Part shown: one piece after another, positions 18,533 through 27,178 of the stretch
Numbering within the stretch: position 1 is the stretch's first letter
Layout of the letters: every line of letters starts with the position of its first letter
NCBI GenBank assembly: GCA_946403075.1
Contig: CAMIYN010000006.1
Location: forward strand, 1-53,975
Direction of reading: 5' to 3'
Source: an uncultured Lachnospiraceae bacterium
Lineage (GTDB): Bacteria > Bacillota > Clostridia > Lachnospirales > Lachnospiraceae
DNA: 53,975 nucleotides
The notes under the pieces: generated by a model
The model's database searches: none
What the model saw: the letters and a program-made list of their open reading frames with translations, nothing else
What the model was told of the DNA's origin: nothing
Position numbers and translations under genes: made by a program

Positions 18533-19804
18533 TCAAGACACTCCATACTTTTTTATAGGTTTATCAACTTTTTTTGTAAATAACATTTCAAAAGAAGATA
18601 TTAAAATCTGCCTTGTGTCTTCTTCTTCAATAATATCATCAACAATATTTTCTCTAATCAAATTATTTGTAGAAAACTCTTTTAAGATTTCATTTTTATC
18701 CATATTCCTAATTTCTGCTAAAATTTCTACATCCATTGGAGAAATTAGGGATTTTTTATAAGCATAAACCAAGTCCACATTTAAACTCTTTGAACCCATT
18801 ACTATGCCAGAAACTCCAATTGCATTTTTAATAATTGTTACTTTTGGAATTGTTGAATTAACATAGGCATAACATAATTCCGATGACAAAATTGAAATAT
18901 CTTGTTCATCATTATTTTTTACATTAAATCTTTTTACATTAGTAATAGTTAAAAGTGGTATTGAAAAGCTATCTAAAAATGAAATAAACTTTTTTGCCTT
19001 TTTTATCGCATTTTTACAGAGATGTCCTTCTTCGTTTTTATTTGCAATGACACCAATAGTTTGTCCGTTTAGTTTTATAAAAGCAGTAAGAATACCTTTT
19101 GCATATTCATTTTTTATTTCAAAAAACATATTATTATCTGATAATTCTTTTATAAAATCGGTAGTAGCACTCTCAAAATTATTTTTCATTTTTCTATTTA
19201 TATCATCATTACATTCATCATAAGAATCATTATCCAAAAAATTAGATGGTAAAATATCAATCAAGTCCCTAACTTTACTATATAGATTCTCTTTTTTATA
19301 TATGCCATCAATTAGTAAACTATCTTTTATATTTTTTGCATTTGCATAATCATTATTTTTATTATCAAGAATTGTTATAGGAGGTATTGAAAAGAGTTTT
19401 CCATTTTCTTCATCAATAAACAAAAAATCACATAGACTTGCAACTGTTGCCATCCCACCACCACATTTTCCTTTTACTATTGCTATTTGTAATATCATTC
19501 CACTTGCCCTTGATTGTAATTTAAAAATATCACCATATAGATACATATTAGAGAGACTATCATTTAAATCTACACCATTATTATCTATAATATAGATAAT
19601 AGGTGCACCAACAGCCATCGCAAGCTCATAAATTTTACTAATTTTCACAAGCTCTTCTTTATTAATTGTATTATCATTTTCTATGATAAAATAAACTAGC
19701 TTACTATTTATTGTAGCATAGCCAATTTCTATCCTATCATCAAATGTATTTGATAATCTAATAAAGCTTCCATCATCTACCATATTTTCTATATAATTAT
19801 TCAT
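18533..19804 (-). CDS. Acyl-CoA carboxyltransferase-like subunit (MmdA/PccB family), divergent
   Basis: 423 residues, shorter than the usual ~510. Two crotonase-like halves can be seen: an N-terminal one with VGAPIIYIIDNNGVDL and GKCGGGMATVASLCDFLF, and a C-terminal one with PKVTIIKNAIGVSGIVMGSKSLNVDLVYA. The family normally has KAYGGAY for the second oxyanion hole; here it reads NAIGVSG, so chemistry may be altered or lost. It would move carboxyl groups between biotin and an acyl-CoA, powering a Na+ pump with the downstream gamma-like subunit. No biotin carrier or beta subunit is in the window. Confidence 0.65.
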   Translation of the reverse strand: MNNYIENMVDDGSFIRLSNTFDDRIEIGYATINSKLVYFIIENDNTINKEELVKISKIYELAMAVGAPIIYIIDNNGVDLNDSLSNMYLYGDIFKLQSRASGMILQIAIVKGKCGGGMATVASLCDFLFIDEENGKLFSIPPITILDNKNNDYANAKNIKDSLLIDGIYKKENLYSKVRDLIDILPSNFLDNDSYDECNDDINRKMKNNFESATTDFIKELSDNNMFFEIKNEYAKGILTAFIKLNGQTIGVIANKNEEGHLCKNAIKKAKKFISFLDSFSIPLLTITNVKRFNVKNNDEQDISILSSELCYAYVNSTIPKVTIIKNAIGVSGIVMGSKSLNVDLVYAYKKSLISPMDVEILAEIRNMDKNEILKEFSTNNLIRENIVDDIIEEEDTRQILISSFEMLFTKKVDKPIKKYGVS

Positions 19805-19824
19805 ATTTTTGCTCCTAAATTATT

Positions 19825-22041
19825 TTATATTTTTTTTAATTTTGCAAAAGCAGCAAACATTATTTTTTCTTTTTCATAATCATCAAATTTTATTGTGACT
19901 TCATAATCTTTTTCCATTTCTTTTATATCTAAAACCTTACCATCACCAAATTTTATATGCGATACCCTATCACCTATTTTATATTCAAGCTCTTTTTCTT
20001 TAACAATTTGATTTCCTGTCCTATATGGGTTTTGAAAGTTAATCTTTTTTATATCCAAAAAATCTGTATCAAAAGATTTTTTTTCAAAAGTATTCACTTT
20101 TTTTATATCTGGAAGTTTATTTTTCACTATACAATCTCCATTTATTTCATCTACAAATCTACTTACTCTATAATAATCATATTTACCATTTACAAATCTA
20201 CTTCTTGCAGAACTTAAGAATAAATTTTCTTTTGCTCTCGTTATTGCCACATAGCAAAGTCTTCTCTCTTCTTCTATATCATCTTCATTTATTGACTGAT
20301 GAGATGGAAATATATTTTCATTTAATCCACTGATATATACATTTTTGTATTCAAGTCCCTTTGCTGAGTGAATTGTCATAAGGGATATTTTATCTACATT
20401 TTCATCAATTTCATCAGTATCTGCAACTAAAGATACATCATATAAAAAATCACTTAAAAATTCAATACCACCAAGATTTGAACCATCAATTAGATTACCA
20501 CTATTTTCATAAGTTTCTCTAAAAATGATTGCTCTATTTTTTAACTCATTTATATTTGAGAGTTTATCTTTTACATCCATTTCATCATAATCATTTAATA
20601 ATTCATCTTGGTATGAAGTTAAAGTGAGAATTTTATCTATCATATCTTCAACAGTATCAATAGTTTTTATTTTTTCAATTAATTCATAAAATGACATGAG
20701 AGAAGTCGCTGTTTTCCCTTTTATACCTAAAACATCTGGAGCTTTAATAATATCGCAAATAGGAATATTATTATTAAGTGAATAATTTTTAATTTTTTCA
20801 ATAGTAGTGTCTCCTATGCCTCTCTTGGGGAATTTTATTGCTCTCTCAAAAGATAAAAAGTCATTGCCATTAACTACAAATCTCAAATATGACAACATAT
20901 CTTTTATTTCTTTTCTATCATAGAATTTTAATGAGCCAATCAATATATACGGAATACCATTTGTCACACATTTATCTTCCAAAATTCTTGACTGAAAATT
21001 TGTCCTATAAAGTATTGCTGTATTTTTATAATCTTGATTGTTTTTGATATGATTAATAATATTATATGCCTCATCACTATCAGTTTCATATTCAGTAAAA
21101 ACTACTTTTTCTCCATCACCATTTTTTGACCATAGATTTTTCCCTTTTCTATTGGTATTATTATTTATTATCTCATTTGCTGCTTTTAAAATATTATTTG
21201 TAGAACGATAATTTTGAGTTAGTTTTATAATTTTTGCATTTTTAAAATTTTTTTCAAAGGATAAAATATTTTTAATATCAGCACCTCTAAATTTATATAT
21301 GCTTTGGTCATCATCTCCCACAACTGTTAAATTATCATATTTTTCGCATAACAATTTTATTAATTCAAATTGAACTACATTTGTATCTTGATACTCATCT
21401 ACCAAAATATATTTAAAATGCTCACTTAATTCTTGCCGTACATTTAAATTATTCTTTAATAATTTAACAGTTAGGAGTATCATATCATCAAAATCCATTG
21501 CATTTAGTTTAAACTTTCTTTCTTCATATTCTTTAAAACATTTTACTTTTAATATATCAATTTCATTTTCTGCAGAATCTTCAAATTCACTTATTGATAT
21601 ATTATTATTTTTGCAATGTGAAATTGTTGATAAAATTGACTTCTCTTTTATTTTCTTGTTGTCAAGATCCAAATCTTTTAATATATCTCTCATCAATTTT
21701 TTTTGGTCATTTGTATCATAAATAGTAAAATTATGTTCATATCCCAAAAGTTCTGAATACTTTCTAAGCACTTTACCGCAAAATTTGTGAAAAGTAGAAA
21801 TCATAACTCTATTATTATGATTTAAAATTTTATCAACACGATTTAACATTTCGTTTGCAGCTTTATTTGTAAAAGTAATTGCCAAAATTTCATAAGGATT
21901 GACACCATTTTCAATCAAATATGCAATTTTATATGTTAAAACTCTTGTCTTTCCACTCCCTGCCCCTGCAATTACAAGTAATGGGTGATTCATATATTTA
22001 ACTGCTTCTATTTGCTCTTTATTTAATAAGGAAAAGTCCAT
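19825..22041 (-). CDS. pcrA: ATP-dependent DNA helicase PcrA/UvrD
   Basis: 738 residues, an SF1A helicase for repair and removal of stalled protein-DNA complexes. Walker A AGAGSGKTRVLTYKIAYLI (about 27-45), LVDEYQDTN, GDDDQSIYKFRGAD, LTQNYRST, MTIHSAKGLEYKNVYISG and EERRLCYVAITRAKENL are all in place. The tail YKIGDRVSHIKFGDGKVLDI is the RNA-polymerase-binding Tudor-like end of the Gram-positive PcrA group. The ATG at 22041 follows TAGGAG; two further codons upstream are in frame. Confidence 0.95.
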   Translation of the reverse strand: MDFSLLNKEQIEAVKYMNHPLLVIAGAGSGKTRVLTYKIAYLIENGVNPYEILAITFTNKAANEMLNRVDKILNHNNRVMISTFHKFCGKVLRKYSELLGYEHNFTIYDTNDQKKLMRDILKDLDLDNKKIKEKSILSTISHCKNNNISISEFEDSAENEIDILKVKCFKEYEERKFKLNAMDFDDMILLTVKLLKNNLNVRQELSEHFKYILVDEYQDTNVVQFELIKLLCEKYDNLTVVGDDDQSIYKFRGADIKNILSFEKNFKNAKIIKLTQNYRSTNNILKAANEIINNNTNRKGKNLWSKNGDGEKVVFTEYETDSDEAYNIINHIKNNQDYKNTAILYRTNFQSRILEDKCVTNGIPYILIGSLKFYDRKEIKDMLSYLRFVVNGNDFLSFERAIKFPKRGIGDTTIEKIKNYSLNNNIPICDIIKAPDVLGIKGKTATSLMSFYELIEKIKTIDTVEDMIDKILTLTSYQDELLNDYDEMDVKDKLSNINELKNRAIIFRETYENSGNLIDGSNLGGIEFLSDFLYDVSLVADTDEIDENVDKISLMTIHSAKGLEYKNVYISGLNENIFPSHQSINEDDIEEERRLCYVAITRAKENLFLSSARSRFVNGKYDYYRVSRFVDEINGDCIVKNKLPDIKKVNTFEKKSFDTDFLDIKKINFQNPYRTGNQIVKEKELEYKIGDRVSHIKFGDGKVLDIKEMEKDYEVTIKFDDYEKEKIMFAAFAKLKKI

Positions 22042-22049
22042 TATCACTC

Positions 22050-23828
22050 CTAACTAATTATTCTTTTAAATTTTTTATCAAATTCATATTTTGTGAACTC
22101 TATAACTGTTGGTCTGCCATGAGGACAGGTGTATGGATTATTAAGTTTAAATAAATCTTCTATTAGTTTTTTTGCTTCTATATCCAATAATTTATGGTTT
22201 CCTTTAACAGCAGATTTGCAAGAAATTGTAGCAATTTTGTCATTGATACTCTCATATTCATAAATATTTTTTTCTTTTGAAAAATTATCTATCATATCAA
22301 GTAGTAATTCTTTTCTACCTATCTCTATTATACAATATGGAACTGCCTGGATTATTATATCATTATCCCCAAATAGTTCAATCTCAAAACCTGCCTTTTT
22401 AAAATATTCAATATTTTCTTCTACTGTCTCTTTTTGAAATGAAGTTAAAGTAATTATATAAGGCATAATTTTTTGACTCACAACAGTATTCATATTTAAC
22501 TCATTTATGTATTTTTCATAATTAATCTTTTCATGTGCTGCATGTTGGTCTATAAAATAAACTTTATCATCATACTCAAATATTATATATGTATCAAAAA
22601 TCTGTCCTATATAATTAAAATTATTAATCAAATCATCAAAAAAGTCTTTTGGTGCATTCAAGTTCTTATCATTTATTTTATCAAAAACTGTATTTTTCTC
22701 ATAATTACTAACATCACTTTTTTCTTTTTTCACATCTTCTATATAGTAATCTAAAGTTTTTAACTCATCAATTTTTTCTTCCTTTTTTTTATTATCAATA
22801 TCTAAAATCACATCTTCATCAATAATTGTATCATTTACTATTAAATTTGTAGTCTTCAATTTTTTATTTATCGCATCAAATATAGTATTATAAATCATTT
22901 GATTATCAGTGAATTTGACTTCTAATTTTTGTGGATGAACATTTACATCTACAACATCATAATCTATATCTAGGTTTAGAATTGCAAATGGAAATTTATG
23001 TTGCATTAAAAATTCCCTATATGCATCTTCAACTGCCTTAAAAAAAATATCACTTTTTACATACCTTTTATTTACAAAAAAAATCTCATCATTTCTATTA
23101 TTCCTTGCTATCTGTGGTCTCAAAATTACTCCACTCACTTTTATTCCATTATAGTTATAATCAATATCTAAAAGGTTATCATATATTTCTTTTCCATATA
23201 TTGTATAAACTATATTTTTTAAATTATTATCTCCACTACTTGAAAACTTTTCTATGCCATCTTCAACATATTTAATGCTGACATTTTTATGTGAAAGAGC
23301 AATTTTTTCTACCATATTATGGATTAATTTTGTTTCAACTTTTTCTGATTTCAAAAATTTTTTTCTAACAGGGACATTTTTAAATAAATTCTCAACAATT
23401 ATAACAGTTCCATTATTCCCCTGACAATTTTGTATTTCCGAAACTAATCCACAATTATTTATAATCTTTTTTGCTACACTCTCATCTTCTCTCTTTGATA
23501 TTATTGTTGCCTTTGAAATAATACCTATACTATATAATGCTTCCCCTCTAAAACCAAATGACTTAATTGAATATATATCATTTATGTCTTTAATCTTTGA
23601 AGTCGCATGGCTAACAAAAGCAAGTTTCAAATCATCTTTTAAAAAGCCAACACCATTATCTTTTACAATTATTTTATTAATCCCAGCATTAAATACTTCA
23701 ATGCTAATCCTTGTAGACTCTGCATCTATTGAATTTTCTACCAATTCTTTTACTATATTTACTGGTCTCTCAATCACTTCCCCTGCTGCGATTTTACCAA
23801 TTGTTTCTTTATCTAATTTTACAATCAT
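22050..23828 (-). CDS. mutL: DNA mismatch repair endonuclease MutL
   Basis: 592 residues. GHKL ATPase motifs: IAAGEVIERPVNIVKELVENSIDA, VKDNGVGF, SHATSKI and GFRGEALYSI. The C-terminal dimer domain contains DQHAAHEKINYE, matching the DQHA(X)2E(X)4E nuclease motif, and ends with CPHGRPTVIEF, so this is the endonuclease-active type found where MutH is absent. Overlaps gpsA by 4 bases. MutS is not in the window. Confidence 0.95.
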   Translation of the reverse strand: MIVKLDKETIGKIAAGEVIERPVNIVKELVENSIDAESTRISIEVFNAGINKIIVKDNGVGFLKDDLKLAFVSHATSKIKDINDIYSIKSFGFRGEALYSIGIISKATIISKREDESVAKKIINNCGLVSEIQNCQGNNGTVIIVENLFKNVPVRKKFLKSEKVETKLIHNMVEKIALSHKNVSIKYVEDGIEKFSSSGDNNLKNIVYTIYGKEIYDNLLDIDYNYNGIKVSGVILRPQIARNNRNDEIFFVNKRYVKSDIFFKAVEDAYREFLMQHKFPFAILNLDIDYDVVDVNVHPQKLEVKFTDNQMIYNTIFDAINKKLKTTNLIVNDTIIDEDVILDIDNKKKEEKIDELKTLDYYIEDVKKEKSDVSNYEKNTVFDKINDKNLNAPKDFFDDLINNFNYIGQIFDTYIIFEYDDKVYFIDQHAAHEKINYEKYINELNMNTVVSQKIMPYIITLTSFQKETVEENIEYFKKAGFEIELFGDNDIIIQAVPYCIIEIGRKELLLDMIDNFSKEKNIYEYESINDKIATISCKSAVKGNHKLLDIEAKKLIEDLFKLNNPYTCPHGRPTVIEFTKYEFDKKFKRIIS

Positions 23829-24814
23829 TCACTCTTTTTTTCTCTCAACATTAATTTATTTAAAACATCTCTTGGATTTAATCCCATATTTATAACTTCA
23901 TCCATAGCATATGTTATAGGCATATCAATTCCTAACCTTTTACTTAATTCTATACAGGCAGGTATTGCATTTATACCTTCAACAACCATCCCAACCTTAT
24001 TTATTGCATCAATAGGATTTAACCCACTTCCTATATATTCTCCACATCTATTATTTCTACTATGTCTACTAATTGCTGTCACAATCAAATCACCCATTCC
24101 AGCAAGCCCATAAAAAGTATCTCTTTTACAATTTAACCTTTCTCCAAGTCTAACCATTTCAGCCATGCCTCTTGTCATTATTGCTGCTTTTAGATTATCA
24201 CCATATCCAAGTCCAGTAGAAATGCCACAGGCGAGAGCAAGAATATTCTTTACGGCACCACATATCTCTACACCCAAAATATCATCATTAGTATACACTC
24301 TCAAATATTCGTTCATAAATACATCTTGTATGAGTTTTGCCAAATCATTGTTTTTACTTGCAGATACTATGGTTGTAGGCATCTCCATCGCCAACTCCTC
24401 TGCATGCGAAGGCCCAGAGAGTGCGACAATATTACCTTTAAAACTTTCTCCCAACTCACTCTCTATGACTTGCGACATAGTAAGTAAACTCTCTTTTTCT
24501 ATTCCCTTAGTCACTGTGACTAATATTGTTTTTTTGTGAATTTTATTTTTTATTTTTTTAATTGTATCTCTAAAATATAGAGAGGCAACAGCAATTATTA
24601 AAACATCCGAATCAACTATATAGTCAAGATTATTATAAATTTTCACAGTACTTGGTAAAATAATATTTGGTAATGTTTGAATCTTTCTATCACTAATTAA
24701 TTTATTATACTTTTCTGCAGAATGTGTGTATACAAAAACATCATTAAATCTTTTTGATAAATGTTTGGCAAGAGATACTCCAAAAGTGCCTGCACCAATA
24801 ATAGAAATTTTCAA
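23825..24814 (-). CDS. gpsA: Glycerol-3-phosphate dehydrogenase [NAD(P)+]
   Basis: 329 residues. Makes sn-glycerol-3-phosphate from dihydroxyacetone phosphate, the first step of phospholipid synthesis. Rossmann loop IGAGTFGVSLAKHLS at the start, SGPSHAEE, the catalytic-lysine segment CGAVKNILALACGI, and TRGMAEMVRLG and GLAGMGDLI. Lies 16 bases after pyrG and overlaps mutL, so it is part of the same run of genes. Confidence 0.95.
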   Translation of the reverse strand: MKISIIGAGTFGVSLAKHLSKRFNDVFVYTHSAEKYNKLISDRKIQTLPNIILPSTVKIYNNLDYIVDSDVLIIAVASLYFRDTIKKIKNKIHKKTILVTVTKGIEKESLLTMSQVIESELGESFKGNIVALSGPSHAEELAMEMPTTIVSASKNNDLAKLIQDVFMNEYLRVYTNDDILGVEICGAVKNILALACGISTGLGYGDNLKAAIMTRGMAEMVRLGERLNCKRDTFYGLAGMGDLIVTAISRHSRNNRCGEYIGSGLNPIDAINKVGMVVEGINAIPACIELSKRLGIDMPITYAMDEVINMGLNPRDVLNKLMLREKKSE

Positions 24815-24830
24815 ATTAAACCTCCAAAAA

Positions 24831-26444
24831 TTATTTTTTCTTATGCTCTATACAAGCGGCGATAAAACCTTTAAAGAGTGGATGAGGGTTATTTGGTCTT
24901 GACTTAAACTCTGGATGACTTTGAGTTGCAACAAAATATGGATGCTCCTTATATTCTATCATCTCAACAATTCTACCATCAGGAGAAAGACCTGAAAGAA
25001 TCACTCCATTTTTTTCAAATAATTCTCTATACTGATTGTTTACTTCATATCTATGTCTGTGCCTTTCTGTAATGTTTTGCACACCAAATAATTTATAACA
25101 TTTTGAATTTTTATCAAGAACACATGGGAAACTACCAAGTCTCAAAGTCCCCCCTATATCTTCTACACCGATTTTATCAGGAAGTAAGTTTATTATTGGA
25201 TTTTTTGTTCTAATATCAAATTCAATTGAATTTGCATCACTTAATCCTAAAACATTTCTTGCAAACTCTATTAGAGCAACTTGCATACCAAGACAAATCC
25301 CAAAATATGGCACTCCTTTTTCTCTTGCATACTTAACCGCAAGCATTATGCCTTCAATGCCTCTCTTTCCAAATCCACCTGGCACAATAATTCCATCTAT
25401 ATCTTTAAACTCTTTTTTAATTGAAGTTTCGTTTAGCTTCTCAATGTCAGTCCATTTAATATTAATTTTTGCTTTATTAAAGCCACTAGCCGCTTTTAAT
25501 GCTTCTACTACTGATATATATGCATCATGCAGAACCGAATACTTGCCAACGAGAGCAACATTGATTTCCATTTTTGGATTTTTTAAATTATCAATTAGTT
25601 TTTTCCAATCCTTCAAATCTGGTTCTTTATCTTTCAATCCCAAACATTTTAGAGTAGCTTTAGCAAGTCCTGCATTTTCCAATATTATTGGCAATTCATA
25701 CAATATTTCTACATCTCTATTTTCAATAACATTTTCAATAGGGACATTACAAAATAGAGAAATTTTTGACCTAATATTTAAGTCCAAAGGATACTCTGAA
25801 CGACAAACCATTATGTCTGGTTGTATGCCCATACCTTGCAAACTCTTCACAGACATTTGAGTAGGTTTTGTTTTTAACTCTTCGGATGCTTTTAAATATG
25901 GGATTAAAGTTACATGAATTAAAATTGCATTTTTAGAACCTACTTCAAGTTTAAACTGTCTTATTGCTTCCAAAAATGGTTGTGATTCTATGTCACCTAC
26001 TGTTCCACCAACTTCAATGATTGCTATTTCTGTTTCCTTATTTTTTTGTTCAACACTTCTATAAAAACTTGCTTTAATTTCATTTGTTATGTGTGGAATG
26101 ACTTGCACAGTTCCACCACCATAATCGCCATGTCTTTCTTTATTCAAAACAGACCAATAAATTTTTCCAGAAGTCACATTTGAAAATTTTGTAAGGGATT
26201 CATCAATAAATCTTTCATAATGTCCCAAATCAAGGTCAGTCTCTGCCCCATCATCTGTTACAAAAACTTCTCCATGCTGAATAGGATTCATTGTCCCAGG
26301 GTCAATATTGATATAAGGGTCAAACTTTTGCATAGTGACCTTATAACCCCTTGCCTTCAATAATCTACCAAGTGAGGCAGCAGTTATCCCCTTTCCTAGC
26401 CCTGACACAACACCGCCTGTAACAAAAACATACTTTACTGACAT
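24831..26444 (-). CDS. pyrG: CTP synthase
   Basis: About 537 residues. Converts UTP to CTP with glutamine nitrogen. Synthetase domain: [37 protein letters not shown]. Glutaminase domain: the nucleophile in GICLGMQ and the HPEF histidine near the C-terminus are present, so this glutaminase is intact. The ATG at 26444 follows GGGGGA. First gene of the pyrG-gpsA-mutL-pcrA-carboxyltransferase-OadG run; promoter below. Confidence 0.96.
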   Translation of the reverse strand: MSVKYVFVTGGVVSGLGKGITAASLGRLLKARGYKVTMQKFDPYINIDPGTMNPIQHGEVFVTDDGAETDLDLGHYERFIDESLTKFSNVTSGKIYWSVLNKERHGDYGGGTVQVIPHITNEIKASFYRSVEQKNKETEIAIIEVGGTVGDIESQPFLEAIRQFKLEVGSKNAILIHVTLIPYLKASEELKTKPTQMSVKSLQGMGIQPDIMVCRSEYPLDLNIRSKISLFCNVPIENVIENRDVEILYELPIILENAGLAKATLKCLGLKDKEPDLKDWKKLIDNLKNPKMEINVALVGKYSVLHDAYISVVEALKAASGFNKAKINIKWTDIEKLNETSIKKEFKDIDGIIVPGGFGKRGIEGIMLAVKYAREKGVPYFGICLGMQVALIEFARNVLGLSDANSIEFDIRTKNPIINLLPDKIGVEDIGGTLRLGSFPCVLDKNSKCYKLFGVQNITERHRHRYEVNNQYRELFEKNGVILSGLSPDGRIVEMIEYKEHPYFVATQSHPEFKSRPNNPHPLFKGFIAACIEHKKK

Positions 26445-26470
26445 ATAATCCCCCAAAAAATATTTTATAT

Positions 26471-26499
26471 ATTATAAAATAAAAAAAATAAGTTTACAA
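26471..26499 (-). promoter_or_regulatory. Promoter of the pyrG operon
   Basis: On the minus strand, TTGTAA (26494-26499) and TATAAT (26471-26476) with a 17-base spacer. The -10 box lies about 26 bases before the pyrG ATG. It diverges from the tRNA-Thr promoter. Confidence 0.55.
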
Positions 26500-26509
26500 G
26501 AATATTTAT

Positions 26510-26538
26510 TTGACATAAAAATATACATAATTTATAAT
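26510..26538 (+). promoter_or_regulatory. Consensus promoter of tRNA-Thr
   Basis: TTGACA (26510-26515) and TATAAT (26533-26538) with an exact 17-base spacer, eight bases before the tRNA. Both hexamers match the sigma-70 consensus completely. Confidence 0.85.
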
Positions 26539-26546
26539 ACTTTTAT

Positions 26547-26619
26547 GCTTATATAGCACAGTTGGTAGTGCAGATCATTCGTAATGATCAGGTCGTGGGT
26601 TCGAGTCCCACTGTAAGCT
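26547..26619 (+). tRNA. tRNA-Thr (anticodon CGT)
   Basis: A 73-base cloverleaf. Acceptor arm GCTTATA pairs with TGTAAGC (one G-T pair), D arm GCAC/GTGC, anticodon arm GATCA/TGATC with loop TTCGTAA giving anticodon CGT, and T arm GTGGG with TTCGAGT. The discriminator base is T and CCA is not encoded. A run of Ts follows and may end the transcript. It reads ACG codons, which are rare in a genome this AT-rich. Confidence 0.95.
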
Positions 26620-26628
26620 CTTTTTTAT

Positions 26629-27162
26629 TTACAATCTTTTTAAAATTTTATTAAATAAAAATCCAATAGATACACCAATGTTATTTAAAATTATATCATC
26701 TATATCACTAACTCTTGGAAGAAAAATTTGAAATACTTCAATAAATAATGAATAACATATACCTATCAGCAATAATTTTTTATAAGATAAATTAAAAAAA
26801 ATAGGCAAAAACAAACCAATAGGTATAAACATAATAATATTACCTAAAATATTAATTAATAAATATCTATTACTATGATTAATAAAAAAATCTATATAAA
26901 AATCATATAACATTCTAAAAGGTATAATATTAAAATATGAATTTCCACTCTCAATTATATGAATTCCACTTGAATCAATAATAAATTTTGGAGTTATAGC
27001 TAAAATAGTAAGTGAAAAAATATAAATCAAAAAAATAAATGATAAAACTTCAAGTTTTATACTTTTCACTTTTAAAACTCTACACCTTATTAATAAATAT
27101 ATAGGTATAGAAAACACCATAATTATTATCAGATTATTAAAATAGTCTAAAATTTCAATCAT
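26629..27162 (-). CDS. VanZ-like family membrane protein
   Basis: 177 residues with about five membrane helices. The pattern NIIPFRMLYDF, then NILGNIIMFIPIGLFLPI, then a second helix pair with FIEVFQIFLPRVSDIDDIILNNIGVSIGF matches the VanZ fold (N..GN...F.P.G and E..Q......D.DD...N..G). Named after a teicoplanin-resistance protein, but most members have unknown roles at the envelope. Starts 16 bases after pbpC, so it belongs to the A2M-PbpC transcript. Confidence 0.8.
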   Translation of the reverse strand: MIEILDYFNNLIIIMVFSIPIYLLIRCRVLKVKSIKLEVLSFIFLIYIFSLTILAITPKFIIDSSGIHIIESGNSYFNIIPFRMLYDFYIDFFINHSNRYLLINILGNIIMFIPIGLFLPIFFNLSYKKLLLIGICYSLFIEVFQIFLPRVSDIDDIILNNIGVSIGFLFNKILKRL

Positions 27163-27178
27163 TTATAACTAAACCTAC

